DNA from: Deltaproteobacteria bacterium
GTDB lineage: Bacteria > Acidobacteriota > Thermoanaerobaculia > Multivoradales > JAHZIX01
Length of the DNA stretch: 64,000 nt
NCBI GenBank assembly: GCA_022601195.1
Contig: JAHZIX010000039.1
Location: 124,001-188,000 of the forward strand
Reading direction: 5' to 3'
Below are positions 8,200 to 16,640 of the stretch, piece after piece. The translations under genes were made by a program, and so were the position numbers. The notes beneath the pieces were generated by a model, which saw nothing but the letters and a program-made list of their open reading frames with translations, was not told where the DNA came from and did not search any database. Position 1 is the stretch's first letter; the number at the start of each line of letters is the position of its first letter.

Positions 8200-10073
8200 G
8201 TGGAATCGTTGCCATTTTCGCTAGGGATGGTTCCCGGGCGGCGCCTCGCGCTGGGTTTTCCGCCATGATGGATGCTTTGTCCCACCGGGGTCCGGATGGC
8301 AGCCGATGGTGTGCGATAGGCCCTTTGGTGGTGGGGCATCACCACTTCGAGACCACACCCGAAGAGTTGGGCGAAAGCCAGCCGCTTCAAGGAGACGGGG
8401 GGCGCTTTTGTGTCGCTTTGGACGGGAGGCTGGACAATCGCCAGGAGCTTCTGAATGCTCTCGGTAGCGATGCGCCTCAGGGCGAGAGCGAGAGCCTTTC
8501 CGACGCGGAGCTTCTTCTCGCCGCTTATGGAAAGTGGGGAAGAGAGGGCTTCGGGCGCCTTCTGGGCTCATTTGCTTTTCTCCTATTCGACAAAGCCAAT
8601 CGTGAGCTTCTCTTGGTCCGTGATCCCCTGGGGGACCGGACGCTTTTCTACTCGATGACCAAAGAGCTTTTCTTGGTGGCTTCCGAAGAGGCAGCGATCC
8701 TTCGGCACCCTGCTATCTCTGGCAACCTGGATGAGGACCGCCTGGCTCGCTACTTTGCTGTTTCGGAGCTTCGGGACGGTTCGACGTTTTTCGCTGAGGT
8801 TCGGGAGGTCCTGCCGGCCCACTGGATTTCCCTATCCCCGAGAGGGGTTGCTTCCCACAGGTACTGGGAACCGCATCTGACGGAGCGAATTCGCTACCGG
8901 GATGACCGCGAGTACGGAGAGCATTTTCGGCAGCTCTTGGGGTCTGCCGTCGATTGTCGCCTGAGAAGCACCGTACCAGCGGCGGTTCAAATGAGTGGCG
9001 GCTTAGACTCGACGGGCTTGGCCGCCTTGGCCGCGCAGTCCTCGGCTGCGCCTTCCCACCGATCCCTCAAGACTTTCTCTTGGGTTTTTGACGAGCTAAA
9101 GAGTTGTGACGAGCGGGTCTATATGGATTCCATGGTGGATCGCTATGGCTTGACCCATCATCGCGTTGTCGGGGACCGAGCCTGGCCTCTCTCACAGCCG
9201 GAGTCGACCTCGCTCAATCCCAACACTCCGGAAGATACGGCTTATCGTCCCTTGGTCGAACAGCTCTACGGTCGGGCTCGTCAAGAAGGAGCTCGGGTGC
9301 TGTTGACGGGAATGTTCGGCGATCATTTGTTCAGCGGCTTCGAAGCTTGGCTGACCGAGAATCTAGTCTCCGGCCGGTGGTATCGAGCGGCGGGGGAAGT
9401 TGGGTGGTACCTCAGTCATCGGCGCTGGAGACAATTGCGTCCTGCTGTTGGGTATCCTCTCTTGCGGTGGAAGCGGTTTCGGCGAGCCTGGTCCGGTCCG
9501 CGGTCTCCATGGCTGACTCCTTCAGCGGCCAGGGCCCGCCTCACGGGTGGGGATTGGTCACCGGCTTCCGGTCGGCCAGCACGTCAGGTTCAGTTGCGAA
9601 ACGTTTTGGGTTTGTTGGGAGCGCACGGGATTTCTGCGGAAGCCTTTTATGCCAGCCGCTATGGTTTGGAGCTTCGGCACCCCTATAGGGATCGTCGGCT
9701 GATTGAGTTTATGCTTTCCATTCCCGCTGACCAGCTGTACCGCCGTGGATTACTGAAGTGGATCCTTCGCGTTGGGTTGAAGGAGGATCTTCCTGAGATC
9801 GTCCGTCGCCGCCCGGGAGCAACATCTCTTTGGCCGTTATTTCAAAGAGGTTTGCAGGAGAAAGAGAAGTTGCGAGTTCGAGAGATTCTATCGAGCGAAG
9901 ATAGACAGTGGTCTCGGTATGTTAAAGAGGCGTGGCTACAAGAGCGTTGGCCGAGCCGTAGCGATACGGACCCGAGCGCATTGGTTACCTGGCTGTGTTT
10001 GAGCTTTGAGCTTTGGCGGAGTCAGCTTCAGGGTGGGAATTCCAACTCCTACCTCGAGAGAGTGGCCGTATGA
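8196..10073 (+). CDS. Lasso peptide macrolactam synthetase (C protein), asparagine-synthetase-like
   Basis: Predicted to adenylate a Glu/Asp side chain of the core peptide and close the ring on its N-terminal amine. The N-terminal glutaminase-like domain starts MSGIVAIF: the nucleophilic Cys2 of asparagine synthetase is replaced by Ser, as in many lasso cyclases that need no ammonia. The synthetase domain has the PP-loop MSGGLDST (SGGLDS at residues 267-272) and a downstream LLTGMFGDHLFSG segment. Start 8196 was chosen because MSGI is the family N-terminus. The lasso precursor follows 47 bases downstream, which supports a cyclase rather than AsnB. Length is 625 residues. Confidence 0.85.
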   Translation: MSGIVAIFARDGSRAAPRAGFSAMMDALSHRGPDGSRWCAIGPLVVGHHHFETTPEELGESQPLQGDGGRFCVALDGRLDNRQELLNALGSDAPQGESESLSDAELLLAAYGKWGREGFGRLLGSFAFLLFDKANRELLLVRDPLGDRTLFYSMTKELFLVASEEAAILRHPAISGNLDEDRLARYFAVSELRDGSTFFAEVREVLPAHWISLSPRGVASHRYWEPHLTERIRYRDDREYGEHFRQLLGSAVDCRLRSTVPAAVQMSGGLDSTGLAALAAQSSAAPSHRSLKTFSWVFDELKSCDERVYMDSMVDRYGLTHHRVVGDRAWPLSQPESTSLNPNTPEDTAYRPLVEQLYGRARQEGARVLLTGMFGDHLFSGFEAWLTENLVSGRWYRAAGEVGWYLSHRRWRQLRPAVGYPLLRWKRFRRAWSGPRSPWLTPSAARARLTGGDWSPASGRPARQVQLRNVLGLLGAHGISAEAFYASRYGLELRHPYRDRRLIEFMLSIPADQLYRRGLLKWILRVGLKEDLPEIVRRRPGATSLWPLFQRGLQEKEKLRVREILSSEDRQWSRYVKEAWLQERWPSRSDTDPSALVTWLCLSFELWRSQLQGGNSNSYLERVAV

Positions 10074-10107
10074 GAAGAGAGAATATGTCTGTGAGGCCCC
10101 CTCTCAT

Positions 10108-10112
10108 AGGAG
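10108..10112 (+). promoter_or_regulatory. Ribosome binding site of lasso precursor
   Basis: AGGAG lies 8 bases before the ATG at 10121. It decides between three in-frame starts (10070, 10085, 10121); the first two lack a comparable site, although 10070 overlaps the cyclase stop (ATGA). Confidence 0.7.
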
Positions 10113-10120
10113 TTTCTAAT

Positions 10121-10354
10121 ATGCAGATGGAAGCGTCTCCGGCCCTTCGGCCTGAGCCCGGTCAGGTAGGCGAGGATTCTTGGGACCATCGGGGGGAGAA
10201 AATCGAGTTTCGGGAGGCTGCTCTGGCATCGGTAGTACAGAAACGACCCTATTCCCCGCCAGTCCTCGAGGTCTTTGGTGATATCCGTGATGTGACGCTC
10301 GGTCCGTCGCCAGGAGTCGGAGAGAGTGGGGCTCCTTCGATGTTCAAACCATAG
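10121..10354 (+). CDS. Lasso peptide precursor (A protein)
   Basis: A 77-residue precursor. Residues 44-61 read YSPPVLEVFGDIRDVTLG, matching the lasso leader motif YxxPxLxxxGxxxxxTxG at every fixed position. The conserved Thr is the penultimate leader residue (T59), so cleavage after L60 gives the core GPSPGVGESGAPSMFKP. Gly1 and Glu8 would form an 8-residue macrolactam ring; the 9-residue tail SGAPSMFKP would thread it, with Met14, Phe15 or Lys16 as possible plugs. The leader is long (60 residues). If translation began at the ATG overlapping the cyclase stop (10070), the precursor would be 94 residues with the same core. Neighbouring cyclase and kinase genes support the call. Confidence 0.87.
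   Translation: MQMEASPALRPEPGQVGEDSWDHRGEKIEFREAALASVVQKRPYSPPVLEVFGDIRDVTLGPSPGVGESGAPSMFKP
10301..10351 (+). other. Predicted lasso core peptide
   Basis: Encodes GPSPGVGESGAPSMFKP (17 residues). The ring is predicted as GPSPGVGE closed by a Gly1 amine to Glu8 carboxylate bond. Two prolines in the ring and two in the tail are noticeable. Ser3, Ser9 and Ser13 are the only hydroxyl acceptors for the adjacent kinase. Confidence 0.8.
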
Positions 10355-11117
10355 GCCCCCTGCCGGTGGCCGATTCGGCGAGGAGGTTGGAAGGGAAGAG
10401 ATCTCGCAGGGAAGCTCAGGAGGTTCGGGTAGATCTCCATTGCAGTGACCCTCGGGTCCAAGGCGGCGTAGCAGAGGGGAGGGATCTCTTCTCATTGGGT
10501 TTGACCACGGCGACGATGACTCGCCGACCTTGGTCACTATGGTTATGAATGGTTATGAGAAGTCCCAGGGCAGCTGGCATCGTCTGCATCAGCAGCTTGT
10601 TTCGAGTTGTCAGTTGGACTCTCTCGAGCCTAGCCCGAATTTCTCGGCAGCCTTCTGCTGTGGTTCCCTAGCTACCTAAATCTACTTCCAAGGCTTCTAC
10701 GGTACCTCGGACGAAGTTGGTGAGAAGTTCGGTCTCTAGCTCCCATAGCCAAGTTCTCCCAGTTAGCGAAGCCGCAAAGGTCAAGTGAATAACTCCGGCG
10801 GAAGTCGATCTTAGACCCTCAGCTTTGCTCCTGGAGGGCGGCAAAGAGCTCAGTTTGGTTCAGTCTGGGGATCCGGGCTCGGATGTTGATCTGACCCAGG
10901 TAGGAAAACTACGGTTTGACCTCATTCACGGAGCAGCCAGGGAAGGCAACGCAGGGAGATGTTGTCCTTAGAATGACCTGGCTGGGCGATCCGGCCTTGG
11001 TTAGGCAACCCTGATATGATCCAGGACGCTTACCAAACGGTCTGGGATTTTTGGGGAGATGCCTGCTAAGGCGTCCGCCGGTCTGTACGAGTCAATTCTT
11101 TTATTGGGGGTCTGAAA
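10355..11117. other. Gene-free region after the lasso precursor, possible gene remnants
   Basis: There is no intact gene in 763 bases. On the minus strand, two adjacent stretches in different frames look protein-like: one ending ...LFAALQEQS before a stop, and one running to a stop at 10668-10670 that contains WLWELETELLTNFVRG and VEALEVDL. They could be a frameshifted remnant or chance. Neither resembles lasso B1 or B2 proteins. Confidence 0.35.
11012..11020 (+). promoter_or_regulatory. Possible extended -10 element before cupin gene
   Basis: TGATATGAT fits the extended -10 pattern TGnTATAAT about 98 bases before the cysteine-dioxygenase-like gene. No good -35 box is seen. Confidence 0.25.
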
Positions 11118-11693
11118 ATGGTGACAACGAATGGCTTTGAAGGCTTTGAGAGGATGGTCAGTGTGCTCGATCAGGCCGTACAGCAGCCGACGGTAGAAGC
11201 TTTGACCTCCGAGCTCAAAGATCGGCTGTCAGAGCTCATCCGAGAAGGATCCATTCGCCTACCAGCGGACCTCAGTAGCCCATGCGGCAACCACTATGCC
11301 CGGCGTCTGCTGCATCGCAGCGAAGACTATGGCTACGTGGTTGTGGCGATGATCTGGGGACCTGGGCAGGGTACTCCGCTCCACGATCACGATGGCACTT
11401 GGTGCGTGGAAGGTGTTCTGGCAGGTGATATCGAGGTGACTCAATACGACTTGGTGGATGAGAATGGCAGCGAGTGGCGTTTTGAACGCAAAGACACTCA
11501 CCGGACCGGAGTCGGTACTGCCGGAAGCCTCATCCCTCCTTTCGAATACCACACCATCGCCAACGCCAGCGATGAGAAGGTTTCCATCACTTTGCACGTC
11601 TACGGCCATGAGATGAACACCTGCACGATCTTCGAGCCGGTCGCTGACGATTGTTTTACCAAGCGTACGAAGGCCTTGGGCTACGATGCGTGA
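11118..11693 (+). CDS. Cysteine-dioxygenase-like cupin
   Basis: A single-domain cupin of the cysteine dioxygenase type I family, which uses Fe(II) and O2 to oxidise thiols to sulfinates. The sequence GTPLHDHDGTWCVEGVLAGDIEVTQY contains the first cupin motif with two metal His residues (HDH), and FEYHTIAN supplies the third. The WCVEGVLAG segment is close to the WCWMKVLEG of CDO proteins. Substrate could be cysteine or 3-mercaptopropionate; this cannot be decided by eye. Length is 191 residues, normal for bacterial CDO. It is a single gene, with gene-free DNA on both sides. Confidence 0.82.
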   Translation: MVTTNGFEGFERMVSVLDQAVQQPTVEALTSELKDRLSELIREGSIRLPADLSSPCGNHYARRLLHRSEDYGYVVVAMIWGPGQGTPLHDHDGTWCVEGVLAGDIEVTQYDLVDENGSEWRFERKDTHRTGVGTAGSLIPPFEYHTIANASDEKVSITLHVYGHEMNTCTIFEPVADDCFTKRTKALGYDA

Positions 11694-12028
11694 TAGGGCA
11701 CCAGTGCCTCCACACAAGGGATTGTCTCGACGCTCTGTAGGCGGAATTCGGTCAAGAGAGACCACTCCCGCGGGACCCGACCAGAACCCAGGCAACCAGG
11801 GTCCTCCTGGAAGGAATCTATAGGACGAACCCTGATGAAGCCTCTATCTCATTTCCTACGGAATATCAGGCCGGGAGCGGATTTCCTGGCGCTACTGTCG
11901 GTTCTACACTTGGCTCATAACAGGCCAGCACCGATAAGATGATGAGACCGAGAAGAGATGAGAATGTGTAGTACTCCGGTAGCCCCCCAGGGGGTGCGGG
12001 AAAGCTGGCCAATTCGGAGGTGTCAGCG
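11694..12028. other. Intergenic region
   Basis: No gene, RNA or clear signal. GGAGG at 12016-12020 is the ribosome binding site of the next gene. Confidence 0.5.
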
Positions 12029-12580
12029 ATGATCAGTCCCAAGGTCAAGGAAGAGCAAGCCAGGGATCCTTTCGATCTATCCGACTACCTGCAACTGGCG
12101 AGCTTGAGGCGTCACACACTGCTGCTCCAGGTCTTGTCGCCGGAGAGTCGACACTTGGGTTGGGTAGAGATTGTCGATGGCCAAGTGTGGTGCGCCTCGG
12201 CGGGCCTATCGGTAGCGGAAGATGCACTCTCCAAGCTTCTCTTCGGTGGTGAGCACCAGGTGGTGTGTTCCAACCTAGATAGCCCGGGCCGACCTCGAGA
12301 GATTCATCTACCCATGGAGAATCTTTTGCTGGAGCTAGCACGGCGCCAGGACGAGCGGGAGCGCCGGCCTAGGCTCGCTCCGGCTCTTCTAGAAGGGGCT
12401 TCTCGACTCCAGCCTTGGGGGGAGAGTGACGACTTCAATCTCGCCTTTCTCCAAGGTTTCCGGGCCGCCATGGAGGGAGACTACCCTCTGGCAGTGCGGA
12501 GTTTTCGCCTGGCCTGCGAGCTACGCCCCTCGGACTTTCGAGTGCGGGCAAACTTGGCTCAAGCTCTGGCGAGAGCGTGA
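12029..12580 (+). CDS. DUF4388 (PatA-like N-terminal) plus TPR protein
   Basis: Residues about 10-110 (FDLSDYLQLASLRRHTLLLQV, LGWVEIVDGQVWCASAG) match the DUF4388 domain, found in many regulatory proteins of Acidobacteria and Myxococcota. The C-terminus (AFLQGFRAAMEGDYPLAVRSFRLACELRPSD...) is one TPR-like hairpin pair. DUF4388 proteins are thought to act in signalling or gliding-type regulation, but no biochemical role is known for this one. Start 12029 was chosen for its GGAGG spacing over the GTG at 12020. It ends 24 bases before alkD. Confidence 0.75.
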   Translation: MISPKVKEEQARDPFDLSDYLQLASLRRHTLLLQVLSPESRHLGWVEIVDGQVWCASAGLSVAEDALSKLLFGGEHQVVCSNLDSPGRPREIHLPMENLLLELARRQDERERRPRLAPALLEGASRLQPWGESDDFNLAFLQGFRAAMEGDYPLAVRSFRLACELRPSDFRVRANLAQALARA

Positions 12581-12604
12581 CTTCGCTGCAGTAGTATCGG
12601 CTGC

Positions 12605-13315
12605 ATGCCCAAGGTAACCGATACCCTCCCAGAATCCTTCGTTGTGCAGATTCGCTCCAGCTTACAGGAGCAGTCGAATCCTGACCAAGCAGGGCCTATG
12701 CAGGCCTATATGAAGTCTGAGATGCCGTTCCTGGGCATCAAGGCGCCGGCCCGGCGGGTGGTGACCCGTGGGCTCTTCTCAGCATTGCGATTGGCGACCT
12801 TCGAAGATTGGCAAGAGGCTGTGCTGAACCTCTGGCGTCAAGCTCGCTATCGTGAAGAGCGCTATGTGGCCATCGATTTGCTGGCGCACCGCTTCTACCG
12901 GCCATTCCGCTCCATGAGGGCGCTTCCTCTCTATGAGGAGATGATTGTCACGGGTGCTTGGTGGGACTTGGTAGATCCCATTGCTGCTCATCGCCTGGGG
13001 GAGCTCCTGACCAACCACCCAGCACCCATGACGAAAGCTCTGCGAGACTGGTCGAAAGACCCGGACTTGTGGAAACGCCGTAGCTCGATCCTGTCCCAGA
13101 TTCGTCGCGGCTCAGCTGCCGATCTCGACCTATTCTATTTTTGCGTCGAGGGATCCATAGGAGACCAGGAGTTTTTCTCCCGGAAGGCTATCGGCTGGGC
13201 TCTGCGCGAGCATGGGAAATCGAACCCAGGTGAAATTCGCCGATACGTCGCCACCCATTCGGAGCGTTTGAGCCCTCTGAGCCGGCGAGAGGCCCTGAAG
13301 AACCTCTCCTCTTAG
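12605..13315 (+). CDS. AlkD-like DNA alkylation repair protein
   Basis: A HEAT-like repeat DNA glycosylase that removes alkylated bases. Family marks are AYMKSEMPFLGIKAPARR near the N-terminus, WWDLVDPIAAHRLGELL in the middle and FFSRKAIGWALREHGK near the C-terminus. AlkD recognises alkylated DNA with the conserved Trp/Asp/Arg set (W and D of WWDLVD; R of LWKRRSSILSQ), all present. At 236 residues it matches the family. Confidence 0.9.
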   Translation: MPKVTDTLPESFVVQIRSSLQEQSNPDQAGPMQAYMKSEMPFLGIKAPARRVVTRGLFSALRLATFEDWQEAVLNLWRQARYREERYVAIDLLAHRFYRPFRSMRALPLYEEMIVTGAWWDLVDPIAAHRLGELLTNHPAPMTKALRDWSKDPDLWKRRSSILSQIRRGSAADLDLFYFCVEGSIGDQEFFSRKAIGWALREHGKSNPGEIRRYVATHSERLSPLSRREALKNLSS

Positions 13316-13548
13316 AGCTTGTCGGAGGAAAACCTCCTTGCTGTGGTTGGGCTCCAGACGATGACTCGGCGGCCCTCGGGGTTGGTCAATGCTCTCCACT
13401 TGATTCACTGCCGGAATTCTCGTTTTCGCTGACGAAAGACCTACGGCACAGGTTTCCTGGCCTCCCATCCTTGAGCCTCCATCCTTGGCCTTCCATCCAG
13501 AGACCCTTTCCTCGCCGGGAACGGCTTACGGGAGTGTGATCGTCCGCT

Positions 13549-13592
13549 CCTGTTGACAATCTACATGAGTGAGTGAATAATTCCTGTTGACA
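13549..13592 (+). repeat. Direct repeat CCTGTTGACA in the padR promoter
   Basis: Two identical 10-base copies lie at 13549-13558 and 13583-13592, 34 bases apart. The first overlaps the -35 box and the second forms half of the palindrome before the start codon. Confidence 0.75.
13553..13581 (+). promoter_or_regulatory. Sigma70-type promoter of padR-ADOP operon
   Basis: TTGACA at 13553-13558, a 17-base spacer, then AATAAT at 13576-13581. This is the best housekeeping-type promoter seen in the window and lies 29 bases before the padR ATG. Confidence 0.7.
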
Positions 13593-13601
13593 GCCAACAG
13601 G
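13583..13601. promoter_or_regulatory. Palindromic operator, probably for PadR
   Basis: CCTGTTG-ACAGC-CAACAGG is a perfect 7-base inverted repeat just downstream of the -10 box and overlapping the ribosome binding site (AGGAGG). A repressor bound here would block both transcription and translation, which suggests autoregulation by the PadR protein encoded immediately downstream. Confidence 0.6.
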
Positions 13602-13610
13602 AGGATTCAA

Positions 13611-13952
13611 ATGAGCGACTCGAACACTGGTGTCGTGCCCTACGGCAGTCTTGATCTGCTAGTTCTCAAGACTCTCGATTCCATGGGATCGATGCATGGG
13701 TTTGGGATCGCTCGCCGGATTGAACAAGTGTGTGAGCAGTTGGTTCATCTCAACCAAGGTTCGATTTACCCGGCCTTGCTGCGTTTGCAGCAGCAAGGTT
13801 GGATCGAGAGTGAGTGGGGAGTCTCGGAAAACAATCGGAGGGCAAAGTTCTACTCCATCACTCCTGCGGGCCAAAAACAGCTCGAAGTAGAAGTCGAGAA
13901 CTGGAATCGCATGACCAGCCTCGTGGCTCGTTTCCTGGGAGAGACCTCATGA
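13611..13952 (+). CDS. PadR family transcriptional regulator
   Basis: A winged-helix repressor of the short PadR (PadR-s2) class, 113 residues. LDLLVLKTLDSMGSMHGFGIARRIEQ and NQGSIYPALLRLQQQGWIESEWG are the typical helix-turn-helix and wing segments, followed by a short C-terminal dimerisation helix. The ATG at 13611 has AGGAGG upstream. The stop overlaps the permease start (ATGA). PadR genes directly in front of ADOP permeases are very common in Acidobacteria. It probably controls its own operon through the palindrome before it; the inducer is unknown. Confidence 0.92.
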   Translation: MSDSNTGVVPYGSLDLLVLKTLDSMGSMHGFGIARRIEQVCEQLVHLNQGSIYPALLRLQQQGWIESEWGVSENNRRAKFYSITPAGQKQLEVEVENWNRMTSLVARFLGETS

Positions 13953-16609
13953 CCTTTCGGGCCTGGCTACTCAGAGCTTCGGACCTCCTGCAGCGGAAAA
14001 AGCGGGAGCGGGAGTTGGAGGAAGAGTTGGAGCTTCACTTGGAGATGGCAACCCAAGAGAAGATCAGTCAGGGCATGAGCCCGGAGGAGGCCCGATTCTC
14101 GGCCTATCGTGATTTTGGTGGCGTCGAGCAAATCAAAGAGCTCTACCGAGATCAAAGAGGATTGCCCTTCGTGGATCACCTGGGGCAGGATTTTCGGCTG
14201 GCCTTGCGCTCCTTGCTGCGCCGGCCCGGCTTTGCCATCGTCTCGATGCTGCTCTTGGGGCTTGGGATCGGCGGAGTCACATCGATTTTCAGTGTCGTCA
14301 ATGCGGTCCTCCTGGCTCCTCTTCCAGGAGTCGATACGGAGCGCATCCTGGCTCTTCAAGCAGGCACAGAGCAGCGCCCGGTGGGAGGCAATCCAGCCCG
14401 ATTGAAGGATTGGCAGCAGCTGGAGAGCTTCGAAGCCGTTGCCGGCTACTACGGTGATTCAGCGGTCTTGCTGGAGGGGGGAGAGCCACGCAAGATCCCT
14501 GTCCGTCGAACCTTCGGGCCCTTTCTGGAGGTTGCCGGGGCTCGCTTGCAGTTGGGGCGAGGTCCTTCTCAAGTGGAAGGGCGGGGAGAGGGCGATGCCG
14601 TAGCCATGATTAGTGATCGACTGTGGAAAAGGAGTTACGGTGGCTCTGAGCAGGTGTTGGGCCAGTCTCTTCTTCTCGACGGCAAGAGCCACTCGATCAT
14701 CGGTGTCTTGGCTGCCAAGCAATATCCCAAAGAACTCGATGCCTGGATTCCGGCTCCGGTGGAGTTCCAGCAAGCGGATAGAACCGCACGCTACTTGGGG
14801 ATTTTCGGACGCTTGGCGGAAGGCGTCACTAAAAAAGAAGCTCAGGCCGAAGTAGATGCCGTGGCGGCGCGCCTGGCCTGGGCCTATCCAGCCACTGACG
14901 AAGATCTCGAAGTCAGGCTCGTCGAGCCAAAGACCCTTCTGACTCGTGAGGTGCGCACTCCCGTGTTACTGGTCCTGCTAGCTTCCTGCTGCCTTCTTTT
15001 GCTGGCCTGCCTCAACTTGGCGGGGCTCCTGTGGGCGAGGGCCCAAGCTCGCCAGAGGGAGGCCTCGATCCGCATCGCGCTGGGGGCGGGAACGGGCAGG
15101 TTGGCTCGCTTTTACCTTACCGAAACCTTGTTGGTTGCCAGCCTCGGCGGGGTTGCCGGCCTGGTTGTCGCCCACCTGGCTTTGGCCGCAGTCGCTGGAG
15201 CAGCGGAGCGCCATCTGCCGCTATTGGAAGCTCTAACTCTCGACTACCGGGTCATCTCCGTTGGCCTTCTTGCCGCCATCTTATGCGGTCTTGCTCTGGG
15301 CCTCGTACCCATTTGGCTGGCATCGAGAGTCGATCCAGTGCGAGGCCTCAAACAGGGGGGCGAGGGTTTCGTCGCTGGCCGACTTCGGCTTCGCAGCTTT
15401 CTCGTTAGCAGCCAGATTGCCCTTTCCATGGTTCTGGTGGTCTGCACAGCCCTACTGACCAAGAGCTTTCTTCAAATGACCTCGGTACCGCTGGGCTTCG
15501 AGCCGAGCCAGGTCCTGTCCATCAAGACGAATTTTGCCTGGGGAACGCCGCCGGAGACCCTGTATTCCTTTATCGACGAGGCTCTGACGGAGCTTTCCGC
15601 TCTTCCTGGGGTCCGTTATGTGGGGGTCGCTGACCGCCTACCTCTAGAGGGCGAAAGTCAAAGATCTCCTCTGCGGCTTCGTGATCGGCCGCCCGAAGCC
15701 TCCCTCGAGGAAGCCTCGGTTCTCATCCGCAGCGTGAGCCCGGGCTACTTTTCTGCTCTGGGGATCCCTCTGCGTGCTGGTGAGCTGTTGCCTGCCCACC
15801 GAGACCGAATCGAATACGAAGGTAGCCATGAGGAGGAGTCTGCTGGCGGAGGGAGGCTGGGTAGCCCAGTGGTGATCAATGAAGCTTTGGCACAAGTCTA
15901 TTTCGGGAGCGAAAGTCCGATAGGCCGCTGGATCAGCTTTCCTTATGGAGACCAGAAAGCACCACCGACCTGGCAGCAAGTGGTGGGAGTGGTCGGAGAT
16001 GTCCGGCAATCGCCTCGGCTGGCCGACTCTCAGCCAGAGGTTTTTCTCGCCTATCGAGACACCTACTGGCCGATTCTAAGTTTCGTCCTCCGTACCCAGG
16101 GGGATCCCATACTCCTCGCGAAGCCCGCGCGGGAGGCGCTGCGGCGAGTGGACGCCTCTCTGGTGGTGAGCCGCCTAGGGACCCTCGAACATGAGTTGGG
16201 TCAGTCTGTTTCCAACGAAAGGATCCAGACCCTTTTGATGGCAGCTTTCGCCTTGCTTGCCCTGATCCTTGCTGCCACTGGGCTCTACGGGTTGTTATCC
16301 ACCGATATCCTTCGTCGCTCCCGAGAGTTTGGAATTCGCCTTGCTTTGGGCGCTCAACCATCGGACATCCTGTGGTCGGCTCTGCGTCCTGCTTTGTTGT
16401 TGACTCTTCTGGGCGGAATCGCCGGTCTCCTGCTTTCTCTGCTGGCTGGCGGTTTCCTCAAGGCGATGCTCTTTGAGACCTCGACGATGGATCTAGGGGC
16501 TCTTCTGGCGGCTCTTTTCGTGCTCTACGCCGCCTCCGCCTTGGCGGCGATCCTCCCGGCTCGTCGGGGCACCCGCATCGATCCGGTACGGACCTTGGGG
16601 AGCGATTAA
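13949..16609 (+). CDS. ADOP-family ABC-type permease (MacB/FtsX fold)
   Basis: An 886-residue permease of the acidobacterial duplicated orphan permease family. The N-terminal about 90 residues (RERELEEELELHLEM...SPEEARFSAYRDFGG) are the charged helical segment found in ADOP proteins. Then come two MacB/FtsX modules: a transmembrane helix (SMLLLGLGIGGVTSIFSVVNAVLL), a periplasmic domain, three helices around residues 330-480, a second periplasmic domain and three C-terminal helices ending in PARRGTRIDPVRTLGSD. No ATPase is encoded next to it, as is usual for the family. Role unknown; probably envelope transport or mechanotransmission. Confidence 0.9.
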   Translation: MTFRAWLLRASDLLQRKKRERELEEELELHLEMATQEKISQGMSPEEARFSAYRDFGGVEQIKELYRDQRGLPFVDHLGQDFRLALRSLLRRPGFAIVSMLLLGLGIGGVTSIFSVVNAVLLAPLPGVDTERILALQAGTEQRPVGGNPARLKDWQQLESFEAVAGYYGDSAVLLEGGEPRKIPVRRTFGPFLEVAGARLQLGRGPSQVEGRGEGDAVAMISDRLWKRSYGGSEQVLGQSLLLDGKSHSIIGVLAAKQYPKELDAWIPAPVEFQQADRTARYLGIFGRLAEGVTKKEAQAEVDAVAARLAWAYPATDEDLEVRLVEPKTLLTREVRTPVLLVLLASCCLLLLACLNLAGLLWARAQARQREASIRIALGAGTGRLARFYLTETLLVASLGGVAGLVVAHLALAAVAGAAERHLPLLEALTLDYRVISVGLLAAILCGLALGLVPIWLASRVDPVRGLKQGGEGFVAGRLRLRSFLVSSQIALSMVLVVCTALLTKSFLQMTSVPLGFEPSQVLSIKTNFAWGTPPETLYSFIDEALTELSALPGVRYVGVADRLPLEGESQRSPLRLRDRPPEASLEEASVLIRSVSPGYFSALGIPLRAGELLPAHRDRIEYEGSHEEESAGGGRLGSPVVINEALAQVYFGSESPIGRWISFPYGDQKAPPTWQQVVGVVGDVRQSPRLADSQPEVFLAYRDTYWPILSFVLRTQGDPILLAKPAREALRRVDASLVVSRLGTLEHELGQSVSNERIQTLLMAAFALLALILAATGLYGLLSTDILRRSREFGIRLALGAQPSDILWSALRPALLLTLLGGIAGLLLSLLAGGFLKAMLFETSTMDLGALLAALFVLYAASALAAILPARRGTRIDPVRTLGSD

Positions 16610-16640
16610 CCGGCAGAGCGACTAAAAAGGGTCGCACCAA

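Noticed and set aside
8196..10073. Calling the lasso cyclase an ordinary asparagine synthetase (asnB)
   Set aside because: The catalytic Cys2 is Ser, and a lasso precursor with a matching leader lies directly downstream.
11866..12048. 60-codon minus-strand frame with a hydrophobic segment upstream of the DUF4388 gene
   Set aside because: It overlaps the DUF4388 start, has no convincing ribosome binding site and no family resemblance; chance hydrophobic run is more likely.
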